NCBI GenBank assembly: GCA_030374765.1
Contig: JARGXX010000002.1
Span: 1,240,001-1,304,000, forward strand
Reading direction: 5' to 3'
Source of the DNA: Agarophyton chilense
Taxonomy: Eukaryota; Rhodophyta; Florideophyceae; Gracilariales; Gracilariaceae
Length of the DNA: 64,000 bases
Of this stretch, positions 43,901 through 54,890 are shown piece after piece. Every line of letters begins with the position of its first letter. Positions within the stretch are counted from its first letter, which is position 1. The notes under the pieces are model-generated. The model saw only the letters and a list, made by a program, of their open reading frames with translations, was not told where the DNA came from and searched no databases. The position numbers were made by a program, and so were the translations under genes.

Positions 43901-44548
43901 ACCCAAAGCGTAAACAGGGAGCGTGCAGAAGTGTGCAGTTGTTTGGTGCGTTTGTTGGCATGGCTGTCGGGGGGGTGGGGCGGAACGGTTGTTATAAAAC
44001 TGGTCGCGTTGTTACAAAGAGTGGGATGCTCTTTGTTTTTACGGTGAGTATACTTGGTATACTTGTTAACTTGACTAACTCGACTTGGATTTCGAAAGAA
44101 AAGTAAAGCGTGGTGAGTGCTGTCGGAGAAATGGTTGTTTTTTCTACGTTGAGAGTGACAGCACTGTAGCAAAGACATGGAAGAATATGCAGCAGCGCAG
44201 TCGATGCAGTCGTAGGTTTAACGTGATGAGTTTGTCTCATGGAAAGGCGATGAGCACGTGGACTGCGTGGACTGCGTGGACTGCGTGGACTGCGTGGACT
44301 GCGTGGATGCGTGGAATGCGTGGAATGCGTGGAAGGGTGCTCGCGCTCGGGGGCGGGGCGTTGTTGACTGAGTGACAGTGGCCAATTGGCGGGGCGGACG
44401 AGGGAGGAGGAGGGCGGCGGGCGATACCAAGGGCACGGCTGGCTGTGGCTACGTCGCCCGAAAGGAGGAGCAGGGGGGGGGGGGGGCGCAGACGGTGTGC
44501 GAGGAGGCACGGAGCGTAGCGACGGCCGCGCGCGCGTCAGGAAAGCAA
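43901..44548. other. Intergenic, SET gene to dolichol kinase
   Basis: No gene. It holds the 9-bp minisatellite described separately and a G10-type homopolymer near 44473-44485. Confidence 0.45.
44258..44335. repeat. 9-bp minisatellite GTGGACTGC
   Basis: Five perfect tandem units are followed by an 8-bp variant and GTGGAATGC variants. It lies about 210 bases before the dolichol kinase start. Confidence 0.9.
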
Positions 44549-46012
44549 ATGACAGCAACAATTGGACAGGACAGGCGAGGGCGCGAGCAACTGGCTCTCA
44601 AGGTGGAAGTGTACGCGAGCGCCGCTCTGGCCATATGGGTGTTAACAACGGACAGCACGCTACGCTTCACGCGCGCAGCGCTATTGACAGCAGCTGTTGC
44701 AGCGCACGCGCGCGGGGCGCGCTGCTTGGACGACGGACTGCGCGCATGCGCAGACGCAAGCGGTCTGGCAGCCGGGGCAATGCTACCGATGGCGCTACGC
44801 GCGCGCAGCGCAGCCGGCGCAGCCGTGGCGGTGGGGACGGCAGGCGGCACGGTGGCGGCGACGGTGCGAGGTCGACTGACGTGGAGTACGCAGCTGGCTA
44901 TGGGCACATTGGTGGCCGCCACGGCGCTTGCTGCGGATTGCTCGTGGTTTGAGGCTACGGTGGCGGCGGGCGTACCGCTGTTGCAGACGGTTTTGGTGCG
45001 CGCGCTGCGCGGCGTGTTCTCCGCGGGCGAGGCCGCGCTCGCGGCCGCGCTGGTCGGCGCGGCGCTGCTGCTACGCGCCGGCGACGGCGATGACGTGGTG
45101 GCGCGGTTGGAGCGCGTGGCGCTGCGCGCGGCGTGCGCGCTGGTGGCCGTGGTGTGCGCAACGGCGGCGGCGGCGACGGCGGCGACGGCGACGAAGGCGG
45201 CGACGAAGACGGCGACGAAGACGGTGACGAAGACGGTGACGACGATAGCGATAGCATTGGCAACAATGGTGGTGAGCGCGGCGTACGGCGCGGCGTGGGG
45301 CGCGTGCGGCGGCGAACCGCTGACAGCTACGGCGCGCCTGGCAATGCGCGGCGGCGTGCAACGCGCGCTGCTGGGCGGGTGGGCGGGCGCGTTGTGCGGC
45401 GTGACAGCGGCCGTATGCACGCGACGCGACAACAACTCACAACACGTACGCCACGTTGCACGCAAGCATTTCCACGCGCTAGCCGCCGGCGTGTTTGTTT
45501 CCGGTGTGCGCGTGGACGCCGCGCTGACGCGTCTAGCGGCCGCGGCTGCGCTGTGCGCGTTTCTGCTGTGCGAGGTGGCGCGCGCCAGTGGACACTCGCC
45601 ACCTCCGCCACTGACACCACGCGCGCTGTTGGACGCGCGCGACAGCGGGCGTGTCGTCGTGTCGCACGTGTACCTGTTGCTGGCGTGTGGCGGCGCAATG
45701 TGGGCGCGACGTGCGCCCAACGTGGGCGGCGTGTTGGCCGTGTGCGTGCTGGACGGCGTGGCTGCCGTGTATGGCGTGTCGTTTGGTCGTACCCCGCTGG
45801 CACACGGTCGCTCGTTGCAAGGCGCTGTGGCCGGCGCTGTGGCCGCTTTTGGCGCTGCGCTGGCGCTGCGTCTGTCTGCCCCGCGCGCCGCGCTCGCCTG
45901 CGTTTTCGCCGCGCTCGTTGAGGCCTGCACGCTGCAACTGGACAACCTCGTGCTGCCGCTGGCCTTCTTCGCCGCCTACGCCGCCCCCGCCCCCGCCCCC
46001 CCTCCTGTCTGA
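44549..46012 (+). CDS. DOLK: Dolichol kinase (Sec59/DOLK)
   Basis: An ER membrane enzyme that phosphorylates dolichol with CTP, giving the dolichyl phosphate carrier for N-glycosylation and related pathways. I chose the ATG at 44549 (MTATIGQDRRG), giving 487 residues; the frame is open further upstream without ATG. Many Ala/Val/Leu-rich membrane segments cover the protein. The family's C-terminal catalytic region is clear: DSGRVVVSHVYLLLACGGAMW, then GGVLAVCVLDGVAAVYGVSF, the Lys/Arg-Ser loop GRSLQGAVAGAVAAFGAAL and VEACTLQLDNLVLPLAFF, matching DOLK/Sec59 block order. Odd points are extreme GC and CpG content and a low-complexity Ala/Thr/Lys run (AATATKAATKTATKTVTKTV, residues ~215-240) encoded by a GCGACGAAG-type repeat. 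In the loop usually reading KTFEG only SLQG is similar. Confidence 0.8.
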   Translation: MTATIGQDRRGREQLALKVEVYASAALAIWVLTTDSTLRFTRAALLTAAVAAHARGARCLDDGLRACADASGLAAGAMLPMALRARSAAGAAVAVGTAGGTVAATVRGRLTWSTQLAMGTLVAATALAADCSWFEATVAAGVPLLQTVLVRALRGVFSAGEAALAAALVGAALLLRAGDGDDVVARLERVALRAACALVAVVCATAAAATAATATKAATKTATKTVTKTVTTIAIALATMVVSAAYGAAWGACGGEPLTATARLAMRGGVQRALLGGWAGALCGVTAAVCTRRDNNSQHVRHVARKHFHALAAGVFVSGVRVDAALTRLAAAAALCAFLLCEVARASGHSPPPPLTPRALLDARDSGRVVVSHVYLLLACGGAMWARRAPNVGGVLAVCVLDGVAAVYGVSFGRTPLAHGRSLQGAVAGAVAAFGAALALRLSAPRAALACVFAALVEACTLQLDNLVLPLAFFAAYAAPAPAPPPV

Positions 46013-46505
46013 CCACCCCGCACAGTACACACAGCGCGCCCCCTCCCACGTGGCGCACTCCTTACAAATTCGCACGTCGCACACCGTTCGCACGCCACAC
46101 ACGCCGCACACGCCGCACACGCCGCACACGCCGCACACGCCGCACACGCCGCACACGCGTTCCACCTCGCGGCCCGTCCGTCGCCCCGTCGCGCGCCCCG
46201 ACGAGCGCGCGCCCTCTCGCCGCCGCGCACGTGCGCACGCCCGTGCGCCTGCGCTGCGCGCGCGCACGGAGCTGCCGCCGCCCGCGCGCGTCGTCGAGCA
46301 CCTCGAGCTCGCTTCTGCACGCCCCCGCGCGTCACCGTCTCCGTCACCGCCGTCTCTACCACGCCGCCGCCCGTCCCCCCCCCCCTTCCCCCGCGCCGTC
46401 GCCCACCGCGCTTCCCCACCCTCTCTCCGTCCCTCCGTCGCCCGCGCCCCCTCCGCTCCCCCGCCCGCGCCCCACCGCCGCGCTCCCCGCCGCGCCACCC
46501 CCGCC
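46013..46505. other. GC-rich, C-rich leader region of the Pumilio gene
   Basis: Plus strand is very C-rich with no convincing gene. The Pumilio frame is open through it but lacks a natural start, so it is best read as promoter and 5' UTR. Confidence 0.45.
46091..46159. repeat. 9-bp minisatellite CCGCACACG
   Basis: About seven nearly perfect units downstream of the dolichol kinase stop and upstream of the Pumilio start. They lie in an open frame but precede its first convincing ATG. Confidence 0.9.
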
Positions 46506-46855
46506 ATGATGCCCGACCACATGTTGCCGCCGCCGTCCGCCGTGTCGGCCGCGCGTCCGCCCGCCTACTTCGACCCGCATCGCGCCAGTAAGCCGCCCGA
46601 CCGCGTCGCGTCGCCGCCGTTGCCGCCCGTCGCCGCGCACGCCCTGCTCGGCGTCCCCGACCGCGCCGCCTCCGCCTCCGCCCCCCCCGACCTGGAGATC
46701 TCGTCGCGAAGTCTCTTCGCCTTCAAGGCCGACTACTCCGGCATCTTCTCCGACATTCGTCTCGACGAGGATTACGAGAGCTTCTACAACGACAACCCCG
46801 AGCGCACCAAGTTACCGCCCCCGCTCCCGCTCCACCCCCCTCCTCCCGCTTCCGC

Positions 46856-46904
<49 letters not shown>

Positions 46905-49472
46905 GCCGCTGCCGCCGCCCCGCGCCCGCGTCCGCGTCACCGCCCCTCCGCCCCGCTCGACATTGCCACGCTGCGCCGCGACGACTCCAACGCCAGCTTC
47001 GACGACCTCATCTTCCGCGAGTCTTCTTCCATGCGCCCCTCGTCCAACCCCTCCAGCCTCACCACCGACCACCACATTCTTCCGCCCTCTTCGCAGTCCT
47101 TCCTCCCCGCCGCCCCTTACGCCCACACGCCCAATGCCCTTTCCCCGCCCTCGTCCGCCCCCGCACACTCCCCGTCCACCCCATCCCCGCCCCCGCCCCC
47201 GCCGCCCGCTCACCACCATCACCACCATCACCACCACCACCAACCGCACCACCCCCCCCGCAACCTCCCCACCTCGGCCGCCCGCCCCACCCCGTCGCGC
47301 CCAGCCCCGTCCGCGTCAAACCTCCCGCATTCCTCTCCGCTCTGGAAGCTCGCCCATCTCTCGCTGGACGACGACCACGGCCCCCCGCCCCCCGCCGTCT
47401 ACCCGCCCTTGCCCTCCGCCCCCTACGACGTGCCCTCCCCGCATTCGCCCTACGCCTCCTACACCTCGCCCTACTACCAACCCACCCATGCGCCCGGTGC
47501 CGCCGCCGCCGCTGCCGCCGCTGCTGCCGCCGCCGCCGCCGTCGCCGCCGCCGCCCACCACTCTTCTCCGCTCCCGTACAACCCCGCCCCGCGCTCTCAG
47601 CAGTGGAGCCCGCCAAAGAACCCTTACCACTTTGACACCTCCATGCTCTCGTCCTACACCTCCTCTCATTCGCCGCACCTCTTCAACAGCCCCGACACCC
47701 CGGACGATCTCATGCTGCTCAAGTACCCCTCGCCGCACACCATGCCCTATGCTCCGCGCCTCTCTTCATATCGAGACTCCTCCACTTCTGCTTCTGCTCC
47801 CGCCTCCGCTTCCGCCTCCGCCTCCACCCCTATCATCTCCTCTTCCTCCTCCTCCCTGTTTTCCACCTCCAGGCACCTGTACTCCACCCCGAGCACCCCG
47901 TCCTCGGCCGTGCCCTCCTCGCAGCAGTCGCAGCGCTCCCGCGTCGCCGCCGGCCCCGCCACCTCACAGCCCGCTGGTCCTTATCCGTACGGCGTGTATG
48001 CCCCGTCGCCGCAGCATGCCACCCACTCCCCGTACTCCGCCTCTCGCCCGCGCATGCCTGTCGACTATGTCAATGCTCAAGCCGCCGCCGCTGCCGCTGC
48101 CGCTGCCGCTGCCGTGTACCGCACCAATGGCGTTCACATCAATGGCCATCCCAACCCCAATCTCTCCCCCATCAACGCCAACGCACTCGGCGTGCATCGC
48201 ACCCGTGGCAGCCCCGCCGCCCCGCCGTCTAGACGCGATGCGAGGTCGGGTGATTCCCGTCGCTCCGTCACCAGCTTAGACTCGTATGGCAGGTCATCGC
48301 CCACGGCCAACAGCGCCGCCGCCGCCGCCAGTGTGGCTCCCATCCCGCGTTCCATCGCTTCCGCCGCTGCTGCTAACGAACGCGCGTCCGGTCGCGCCGT
48401 CGTCGCCGCCGCCGCTGCTGCCGCTGCCGCTGCCGCAGACCCCTCTGTCATCGCCGGCAACAGCTCCTTAAAGCTTTCGTCCTTCAAAGACGTCGTCGGC
48501 CGCGCGGAGGAGCTTGCGAGGGACCAGCATGGCTGCCGCTTTCTGCAGACCAAGCTGGAGGAAGGCAATGTGTTGTATATTAACTCCATCTTTGAAGAGT
48601 GTTATGACAAGTTTGTTGAGCTCATGATGGACCCGTTCGGCAATTACCTGTGCCAAAAGTTGTTTGAGTTTTGTAATGATGCGCAAAGACTGGCGCTCGT
48701 CGAACGCTGTGCACCGGCTATTGCGTCTGTATCAACTAATATGCACGGCACTCGCGCGGTGCAGCGAATGGTCGAATGTCTGTCTACCCCTGACCAAGTG
48801 GATGCCGTATGCAAGGCGCTCACCCCGGCCACTGTTTCGCTCATGAAGGATATCAACGGAAACCATGTTATTCAAAGATGCCTTAATCGAATGGACCCTG
48901 CGCACAACCAGTTTGTGTATGACGCGGTAGCGGCCAATTGTTTCGAGTTGGCCACGCACCGACATGGATGTTGTGTCATGCAGCGATGTATGGACTATGC
49001 ATCGCCGGCGCAGCGCAACCAGTTGGCGCAGCAAATCAATGCCAATGCACTGCCATTGGTGCAGAATGCGTTTGGAAACTATGTTGTGCAATACGTCTTG
49101 GAGCTCAATGACCCTGTGTACACGAGTGACATAATTCGTCGCCTTCGCGGTCATGTGGCAGAGCTTTCTATGCAAAAGTTCTCCAGCAACGTCGTTGAAA
49201 AGGGCTTGCAGCTGGGCGATCGGGAAACAAAACGCCAGCTCATTGATGAACTCATTGAGAGCGAAGAAACCATGAGGCGACTCTTGCATGACGCGTATGG
49301 AAATTATGTCATTCAGAGGGGGCTGCAGGTTGCGGAGGGGCCTCAGCTGGAACGCATCTGTGAGGCGATTCGTCCGCATTTACCTTCACTAAAACAAAGC
49401 CCGTACGGAAAGCGCATTCAGGCCAAGATCATGAAGCGCATGCCGAAGGGCGTGGCTCCTCTGGTGCAATAA
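46506..49472 (+). CDS. Pumilio/PUF-family RNA-binding protein
   Basis: A cytoplasmic post-transcriptional repressor of mRNAs. I chose ATG 46506 (MMPDHMLPPPSAV), giving 988 residues. The N-terminal ~640 residues are low complexity with poly-Ala, poly-Pro and poly-His tracts. The C-terminal ~350 residues form a full eight-repeat PUF domain. The RNA-reading triplets appear as R1 CR..Q, R2 NY..Q, R3 TR..Q, R4 NH..Q, R5 CC..Q, R6 NY..Q, R7 SN..E and R8 NY..Q. By the known PUF code this predicts binding to UGUANAUA-type sites. R3 (Thr) and R5 (Cys-Cys) deviate slightly from the standard CR..Q for adenine. A matching site lies downstream at 49759. No intron is seen. Confidence 0.93.
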
Positions 49473-51877
49473 TCCTGGGATGTACGCGTTCCTCTTTCCT
49501 CCTCTTCCTCAACTCAACCCGCCCCCCCCTTCTTTTGGTTGTTTCTTGTTTATAATGTTTGATGTTGTAGGATTGTCGGATGGCTTGGTGCGTAGGATAG
49601 AAGAAATATGGAGCTCGCATGTTGTATCATCTGCAGTTTGATTGTTTTTGCCATCTCTTCGTAGACGACGACACAGGTGCGACGCTTTTCTCATCGCATC
49701 GTCTCTACTGCTAGTAGTACTCTTGTAAGAAAGACTGTGGTTATGTACAGTGTAAAAGTGTACATACAGTACGAATATTATTATTTGTTATTAACCCCGT
49801 AACAAGCGCTGGTTGGTGCGGGACAGAGTCAGCAAAAACTTGCCATCACTTTTCGGCGGGAAGAGAAACGTCCAAAACATGTATCTCTCGTTTGTCACAA
49901 ATATGTTCAAATATACATGGTTTTTGCGACATAATTTGCTTTCGCATTGTTCTAAGAATGGGGCTTCAACGACAAAAGAAGAGACTTTATTTGGGGTTAC
50001 AAAGCGTTCGTTATAGGCATTCTTGTACTGGATGGCTGAGACTCCGAGCGGTTGAAGGGTAAGACGAATGAAACATCATGCAGCATTATGCAATGCGGTA
50101 CCAGCTATTTCTTTGTAATGAAGCTGTTCATAAGTGCCACTTTTTGGGGGGCTCGTAGCCAGTTTGTATTCCATTCCAAATACCACTCACTCCACACTAC
50201 GTACGAATGACGTTTTTTTCCTTCACGATATCGCGGACAAGGCAGAATAATTTCACGTGTTTTAGTTCATGTTTTTTGCTCGAATACTTTAAACGTCAAA
50301 TAATCCAAGCAACTTTATTGTGTTTTCCGCCTGTCTTGGTCTAAATGGTGAACACGTCTTGAGTGTTAAAAGACATCTAGTCTGTTCGAATCGTGTTTCA
50401 TGGACTGTGGAAGAATTCGTCTGAGATTGTTCTTGAGGAGTTTATTTCTGAGTAAGGTACTGCTTGGAAAAGTTTTCTTTTATTTCTTTTTTCCTCTCAA
50501 CCGCAGAATTTAACGTTCTATCGCAAATCTATAGAAGAGCTTTCAAAGAAGTTCGCTTTGTTTACCAAGGTGTTGTGAATGCATCGAGGCCCCGTTTTGG
50601 CATAGAAATTATGCATTCTGCTATGAGCTGGAAAAAGCTAGCCATGCAAAGCAGTTTGAGAGTTCAATGTAACACTTACGCCTGTCTAGAGCCACAAGGC
50701 CAGATTGAACACAGATTAGAAATCACTACAAGCTCTGTCTCCAATCGTAGGACAGGTGTACGTCCCCCTACAGGAATCGATCGAAGTAGTAGATCTCTAT
50801 GAAACGTTTGAAAGACTGGCATCCTCCTCATGGATCCATCCAGACTTCCCATCGTGTTTTCTTCTCATTCATAAGCTTACATAAAGCAAAAGTGTGGATC
50901 GTACAGAATTCTATTAGGTACTATGTTTTTAGACATTTGCACTACGTGGATGTTCTCTAGAGTGACCAAATAGTAAGTAGTGAAAAGGTTCAGCTATCGT
51001 GAAGAGGTCTGTCAGACCCGGGCACGAGTCAGAAAAAGCTACTTCCAGCTTCGGCATTGCCAACTGCAAGCAGGAGGCAGGAAAAAAAAACGGAGCGAGT
51101 AGTTTGCCCGAAGCTGTTGTTTCCCGTAGCGGCGCGCTGTTTTCACGAAACTAGTCAAGAGAGTTGAAGAACATGTATCTGGCTCATATATTTCTTTTTT
51201 ATTGCGGTGTGCTGGCGATTAGTCCAAAGCGACTGTAGTTTTCAAATTTGCGAGGAGTTCATTTCGTTACGAAAGGTCAAAAACCGCAGCGATCAATGCG
51301 TAATTACTTCTGTAGGAGACTAAACTTCACCCTCTCAAGGGTGCTGAATGCAAAAGTTTTCTGAACACAAGAACGACAAGTGAATCTACCTCTGTTAAGA
51401 ACGGCCCTAAAAGAGGGGAACCCATCTGCCTGATTTTTCTGCCAAATGAATTTGGCAGAAGGAAGGAATCTGTAATTGCTAGTACCGATCTCCACGCTAT
51501 CTCATAGCCCTGTGGGAGCGCTCCTCGAGCCGAATGATGCAAAAATGCATCCTACTTCGTATTCATCACAGAGACGGGCTGCGCGCCATCTGTGCGGCCA
51601 CAACGGCTCCTCCGTGTTCTGGCCACGTCAGTACTCCCGTTCACCGTTGAGCTCACAACATCTGGGCCATCCTCGCCCGACCGATCCCTCGTGAGCACGT
51701 CTTCTCTCCCCGCTCACATTACACTGCCACCGCCTCTTTCCCAAGCACCCCTTTGCACTCTCTGCGTCGTGCAAACAAAACCTCCCGCGCGCCGTTTGGA
51801 GATTCTGTTTTCGTCAGCTGTCGAGGCGGCCAAGCTTTCCTCTAGATTTCCCCTCACTACGTATCCGGGTTTCAATC
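49473..51877. other. 2.4-kb intergenic region
   Basis: No supported gene, RNA or element. Scattered short open frames (for example 50464-50802) have no recognisable content. The first 300 bases probably include the Pumilio 3' UTR. Confidence 0.4.
49759..49766 (+). promoter_or_regulatory. Perfect Pumilio-response-like element TGTACATA
   Basis: It matches UGUANAUA, the site predicted for the PUF protein encoded upstream, 287 bases after that gene's stop. It would act only if the 3' UTR extends this far. Confidence 0.4.
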
Positions 51878-54400
51878 ATGGTGCCTCCACAAGCCTTTGT
51901 TGCGCCGCTTATTCTTCGCAGCGTGCCTCATCGGAGGGCAACTGGTCAGCCCAGCCGTGTTGTGCGAGCGCCTTTTGTTTCCCGTCGCGCACTATTTATG
52001 ACGGCAGCACCGGGTCCAAATCCCGAGAAGAAACAGCAACCCACTATCCTTGATGCCTCGGATTTTGATGATGCCCCACCAACGACACATGCTCATCCGC
52101 TTTCTAGTCCTGAAACTGATGCTGTCGATCGACTAGTCGAACAGTCCTCACAGCCAGCGTCGGCCCCACTGAAAGAGCTCAAGCCCGAAGCCCAGCAGAA
52201 GATCGACCGCTCAGAGACAGATCAAGAATCGCAGCAGAAACCAACCCCGAAAGAGTCCCTCACAACCGAGAAATCGGGCTCTGTAATATCGGTCAAACTC
52301 TCGCCAGAGGATGTAGAAACTGCGCGCAAGGCTCGCGAAGCCGCTCAGAAGGCTGCAGAAACGAACAGCGAAGCCCGACTAGATCAACAGAAACGCGTTT
52401 TGGCTCGTGTTCAGCAGCTTTGCACAGCTGTCGGCACCCGAACCAAGGCATTTGAACTTGGTCAACGCACCAGAGCAGCGCTTGACACAGCCTTGCAGAA
52501 CGCACAAACCACCGCGGAAAAAGAAAACATTGATATGCAAACCAAATTGCGAGCCTCTGCGTCAAAAGCTGCCCAAGCTTTGGGAAAGGCCGCACAGAAC
52601 AGCTGGAACACGGGCACTGTACCATGGCTCAAGAAGAAAGTCCTACCTCAAGTTTTCGAGGAAGTCGCTCCTGCAACAATCGCCGCCTCTACCCTCGCTA
52701 TAGCTTTAACGTTTGTTGCTCTGCCTTCTCTCTTCTCCGGCGGGCAGCCAGCCAAAGAAACGCCTAGAAAAAAACTGGATGCGGAGACTATCACGCTGGA
52801 GAAGAAACTTCAAAGACAAAGAAATCTGTCCGCGACGTATACTGGTCGCTCCAGGACTCAGAGTGAGCTCTTTCCACCTGCACAAGACTCTGACCTTGGT
52901 TTGAGACCCAGCACTCCCTCCAAAACCCCTGGAGCTCCCTCACAAGGCACTGCGCGCTCTACTACACCATCTGTAGGTTCCAATTCCTTAAGGCTTTCTG
53001 AGAAAGCCGAAATCCCAACAAACACACCCCCAAAACTGGATCCAGAATCGACAGCTGCCTCTGGTCCCTCAAACGTGGCGCCCAAGATTGCCCCGAAACC
53101 GTCCGCACCGGTTGCCTCTCCAGAAAATGTATCTCCTTCCATGGCAATGAGCACGGTTGCCAAAGCTCTGAGCTCCAGATCATCGCTCCTTTTGTCTGCT
53201 TCATTTGATTCTCTCAAGGCTGAGCCAACGATTGTCTTCCAGGTATCAAAGGAATACCACAGATTGCCTGCCCTCGATCAAACGATGCTAGCCAGGAGCA
53301 TCCTCGTTAGCGCTCAATCTTTAGGGTACGACAACATCTCATTGGTGGAACAAGGCACTGGGATTGAAGTCGCACATGCAGGAGTTGGCGTTGTCCTGGA
53401 AGATGAAACTGAAAATCTACGGGCTGAACTTGCTACGTTGCGCAAGGTATCAAATAAACTTGCGATTCAAGCTGCAGAGAAGGAAGCTGAGGTTGAAAAG
53501 TTGCAGGATAGGATACTGGAAGAGAGGAGTCAATTTGCTGAGGAAAGATCTGAGTTGGAAAAGAGTATCAAAACATTGAGAACCGAAAACTCAGGACTCC
53601 TGGAAGACCTTGAAACGGCAAATGGAGAAATTGCGAAGATGCCCGAGCGTTTTGAATTAGAGCAACGGACTCTTGATGCAGAGCGACAGGCCCAGAGAAT
53701 GGGTGATTCCGTAGAGATGTTGAGTATACAGCTCGCAAAAGCTCGAAGCGAGGAAGGGCAAGCAAAGCAGTCCGAAGCGGCTGCACTGAAGGTTGCGGAT
53801 GACGCGAACAAAGAGAAGAACGCAGCCATTGCTTCGGTCTCATCGGAAATTGAAAAGGTACGGAGAGAGTCAGAATTAAGGGCGGATGAAGCTATAGTTG
53901 CAGCTAGAAAAGAGACGGAAAGTGTCAAGAAAGAGTCTGAGCAACAAGTATTGCAGCTTGAGAGTAAGCTGCAAGAATCTCAAGAGCAATCCGCAAAGTC
54001 TTTGAAGGATACCACGGCATCCTACGAGAAGCAACTAGAAAGTGAGAGATCAAGCAAGGAAAGGGAGGTACAGAGTGTACAAAACACTTATGAGGCCAAA
54101 TTAGCAGAACTTCAGAAACGCTTGAAGACAGATTTGGACAATTTCCAACGAGAAGCAGAGAAAACGCTTTCTGCGACAAAGAAAGATGCCTCGTCGAGTA
54201 TGAATGCATTGGCCAAAGAAAGAGATCAAGCCAAAAAGGAGATTGAGCGCCTTGAATCCAAGGCGCAGAAAGAGACAAACAAGGCGTTAAAGGAAAAGGA
54301 GGTTTTGCAGTCTAGAATATCTAAGCTGGAGGCCCAAGTGAAAGAAAAGAAGCCCAGCCAAGAACAAATTAAGGAAGCAGCAGAAGCTATCACCAATTAG
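51878..54400 (+). CDS. Plastid-targeted single-pass membrane protein with long coiled coil
   Basis: 840 residues. The first ~45 residues are basic, hydroxylated and free of acidic residues (MVPPQAFVAPLILRSVPHRR, then VSRRALFM), a plausible chloroplast transit peptide with the Phe often seen in red-algal ones. A disordered acidic part precedes a helical region (~130-245), one membrane segment (ATIAASTLAIALTFVALPSL, ~268-288) and a Ser/Pro linker. From ~480 to the end there is a nearly continuous Glu/Lys-rich coiled coil (for example EVEKLQDRILEERSQFAEER). The layout recalls plastid filament-like proteins such as MFP1, but no sequence signature proves that. A structural or tethering role on a plastid membrane is an inference. 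Confidence 0.7.
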   Translation: MVPPQAFVAPLILRSVPHRRATGQPSRVVRAPFVSRRALFMTAAPGPNPEKKQQPTILDASDFDDAPPTTHAHPLSSPETDAVDRLVEQSSQPASAPLKELKPEAQQKIDRSETDQESQQKPTPKESLTTEKSGSVISVKLSPEDVETARKAREAAQKAAETNSEARLDQQKRVLARVQQLCTAVGTRTKAFELGQRTRAALDTALQNAQTTAEKENIDMQTKLRASASKAAQALGKAAQNSWNTGTVPWLKKKVLPQVFEEVAPATIAASTLAIALTFVALPSLFSGGQPAKETPRKKLDAETITLEKKLQRQRNLSATYTGRSRTQSELFPPAQDSDLGLRPSTPSKTPGAPSQGTARSTTPSVGSNSLRLSEKAEIPTNTPPKLDPESTAASGPSNVAPKIAPKPSAPVASPENVSPSMAMSTVAKALSSRSSLLLSASFDSLKAEPTIVFQVSKEYHRLPALDQTMLARSILVSAQSLGYDNISLVEQGTGIEVAHAGVGVVLEDETENLRAELATLRKVSNKLAIQAAEKEAEVEKLQDRILEERSQFAEERSELEKSIKTLRTENSGLLEDLETANGEIAKMPERFELEQRTLDAERQAQRMGDSVEMLSIQLAKARSEEGQAKQSEAAALKVADDANKEKNAAIASVSSEIEKVRRESELRADEAIVAARKETESVKKESEQQVLQLESKLQESQEQSAKSLKDTTASYEKQLESERSSKEREVQSVQNTYEAKLAELQKRLKTDLDNFQREAEKTLSATKKDASSSMNALAKERDQAKKEIERLESKAQKETNKALKEKEVLQSRISKLEAQVKEKKPSQEQIKEAAEAITN

Positions 54401-54470
54401 AAAAGTATGTAGTAGAGATAGTCATTTGATGATTGTAGATGTATTTGATGCAATGGTGACATAAGCCTAG

Positions 54471-54890
54471 CTAGGGTGCGTACTCGACATCGCCGCCAGT
54501 TATTCTGGTAACAGTCTGCCCTTTAGCCGCAAGTATCTCTTCAATGTTTTTCTCGGGACCGAACCACCCAAGATTATCTGCTATCAAATGGCGTGCGTCA
54601 CACGACGGACAAGTTATAATGACAACCCCTTTCGTGTAAGCATCCTTTGAAAATGATTTCAGCGCTCTAGTGTCGCATTTTCCACATGTGTATACCATGT
54701 GTAGTTTTTCCTTTTGTTCCGAAGCTTGAGATGCGGGCCGGGTTGGAGAAGATTGGGAATGGCAATAGCGTAGCGGGACCAATCTCAACACGGGGGAGTC
54801 TGGGATTCGGATCAAGCTAGAGGCTCGAGGAAGTATACGCGTTAAGGATCGGGCAAGAAGAAAACGCTGCATTCTTTGTTGACACGACAA
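54471..54890 (-). CDS. DNLZ: DNL-type zinc-finger protein, mitochondrial Hsp70 escort (Zim17/HEP1/DNLZ)
   Basis: A 139-residue protein that keeps mitochondrial (or plastid) Hsp70 soluble. The N-terminus is Arg/Ser/Leu-rich without acidic residues ([20 protein letters not shown]), a typical organelle-targeting sequence. The zinc-finger domain has the two CxxC knuckles, [19 protein letters not shown] and [19 protein letters not shown], with the DNL motif (residues ~110-112). The length is normal for the family. Two start Met (residues 1 and 7) are possible. It converges on the coiled-coil gene, 70 bases away. Confidence 0.93.
   Translation of the reverse strand: MSCQQRMQRFLLARSLTRILPRASSLIRIPDSPVLRLVPLRYCHSQSSPTRPASQASEQKEKLHMVYTCGKCDTRALKSFSKDAYTKGVVIITCPSCDARHLIADNLGWFGPEKNIEEILAAKGQTVTRITGGDVEYAP

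Noticed and set aside
44449-45945. A 498-codon open frame on the minus strand opposite dolichol kinase
   Set aside because: Ala/Arg/Ser/Thr low-complexity mirror of a GC-rich coding region; the plus strand carries the recognisable DOLK blocks.
45651-46505. Extension of the Pumilio frame upstream of 46506
   Set aside because: It overlaps the dolichol kinase 3' end, includes the His-Thr-Pro-coding minisatellite and has no natural start; the ATG at 46506 is better.
46963-48279. A 438-codon Pro/Arg-rich plus-strand frame inside the Pumilio gene
   Set aside because: Shadow frame of the low-complexity Pumilio N-terminus.
50340-50420. GTTCGAATC, resembling a tRNA T-loop
   Set aside because: No matching acceptor, D or anticodon stems can be formed around it.
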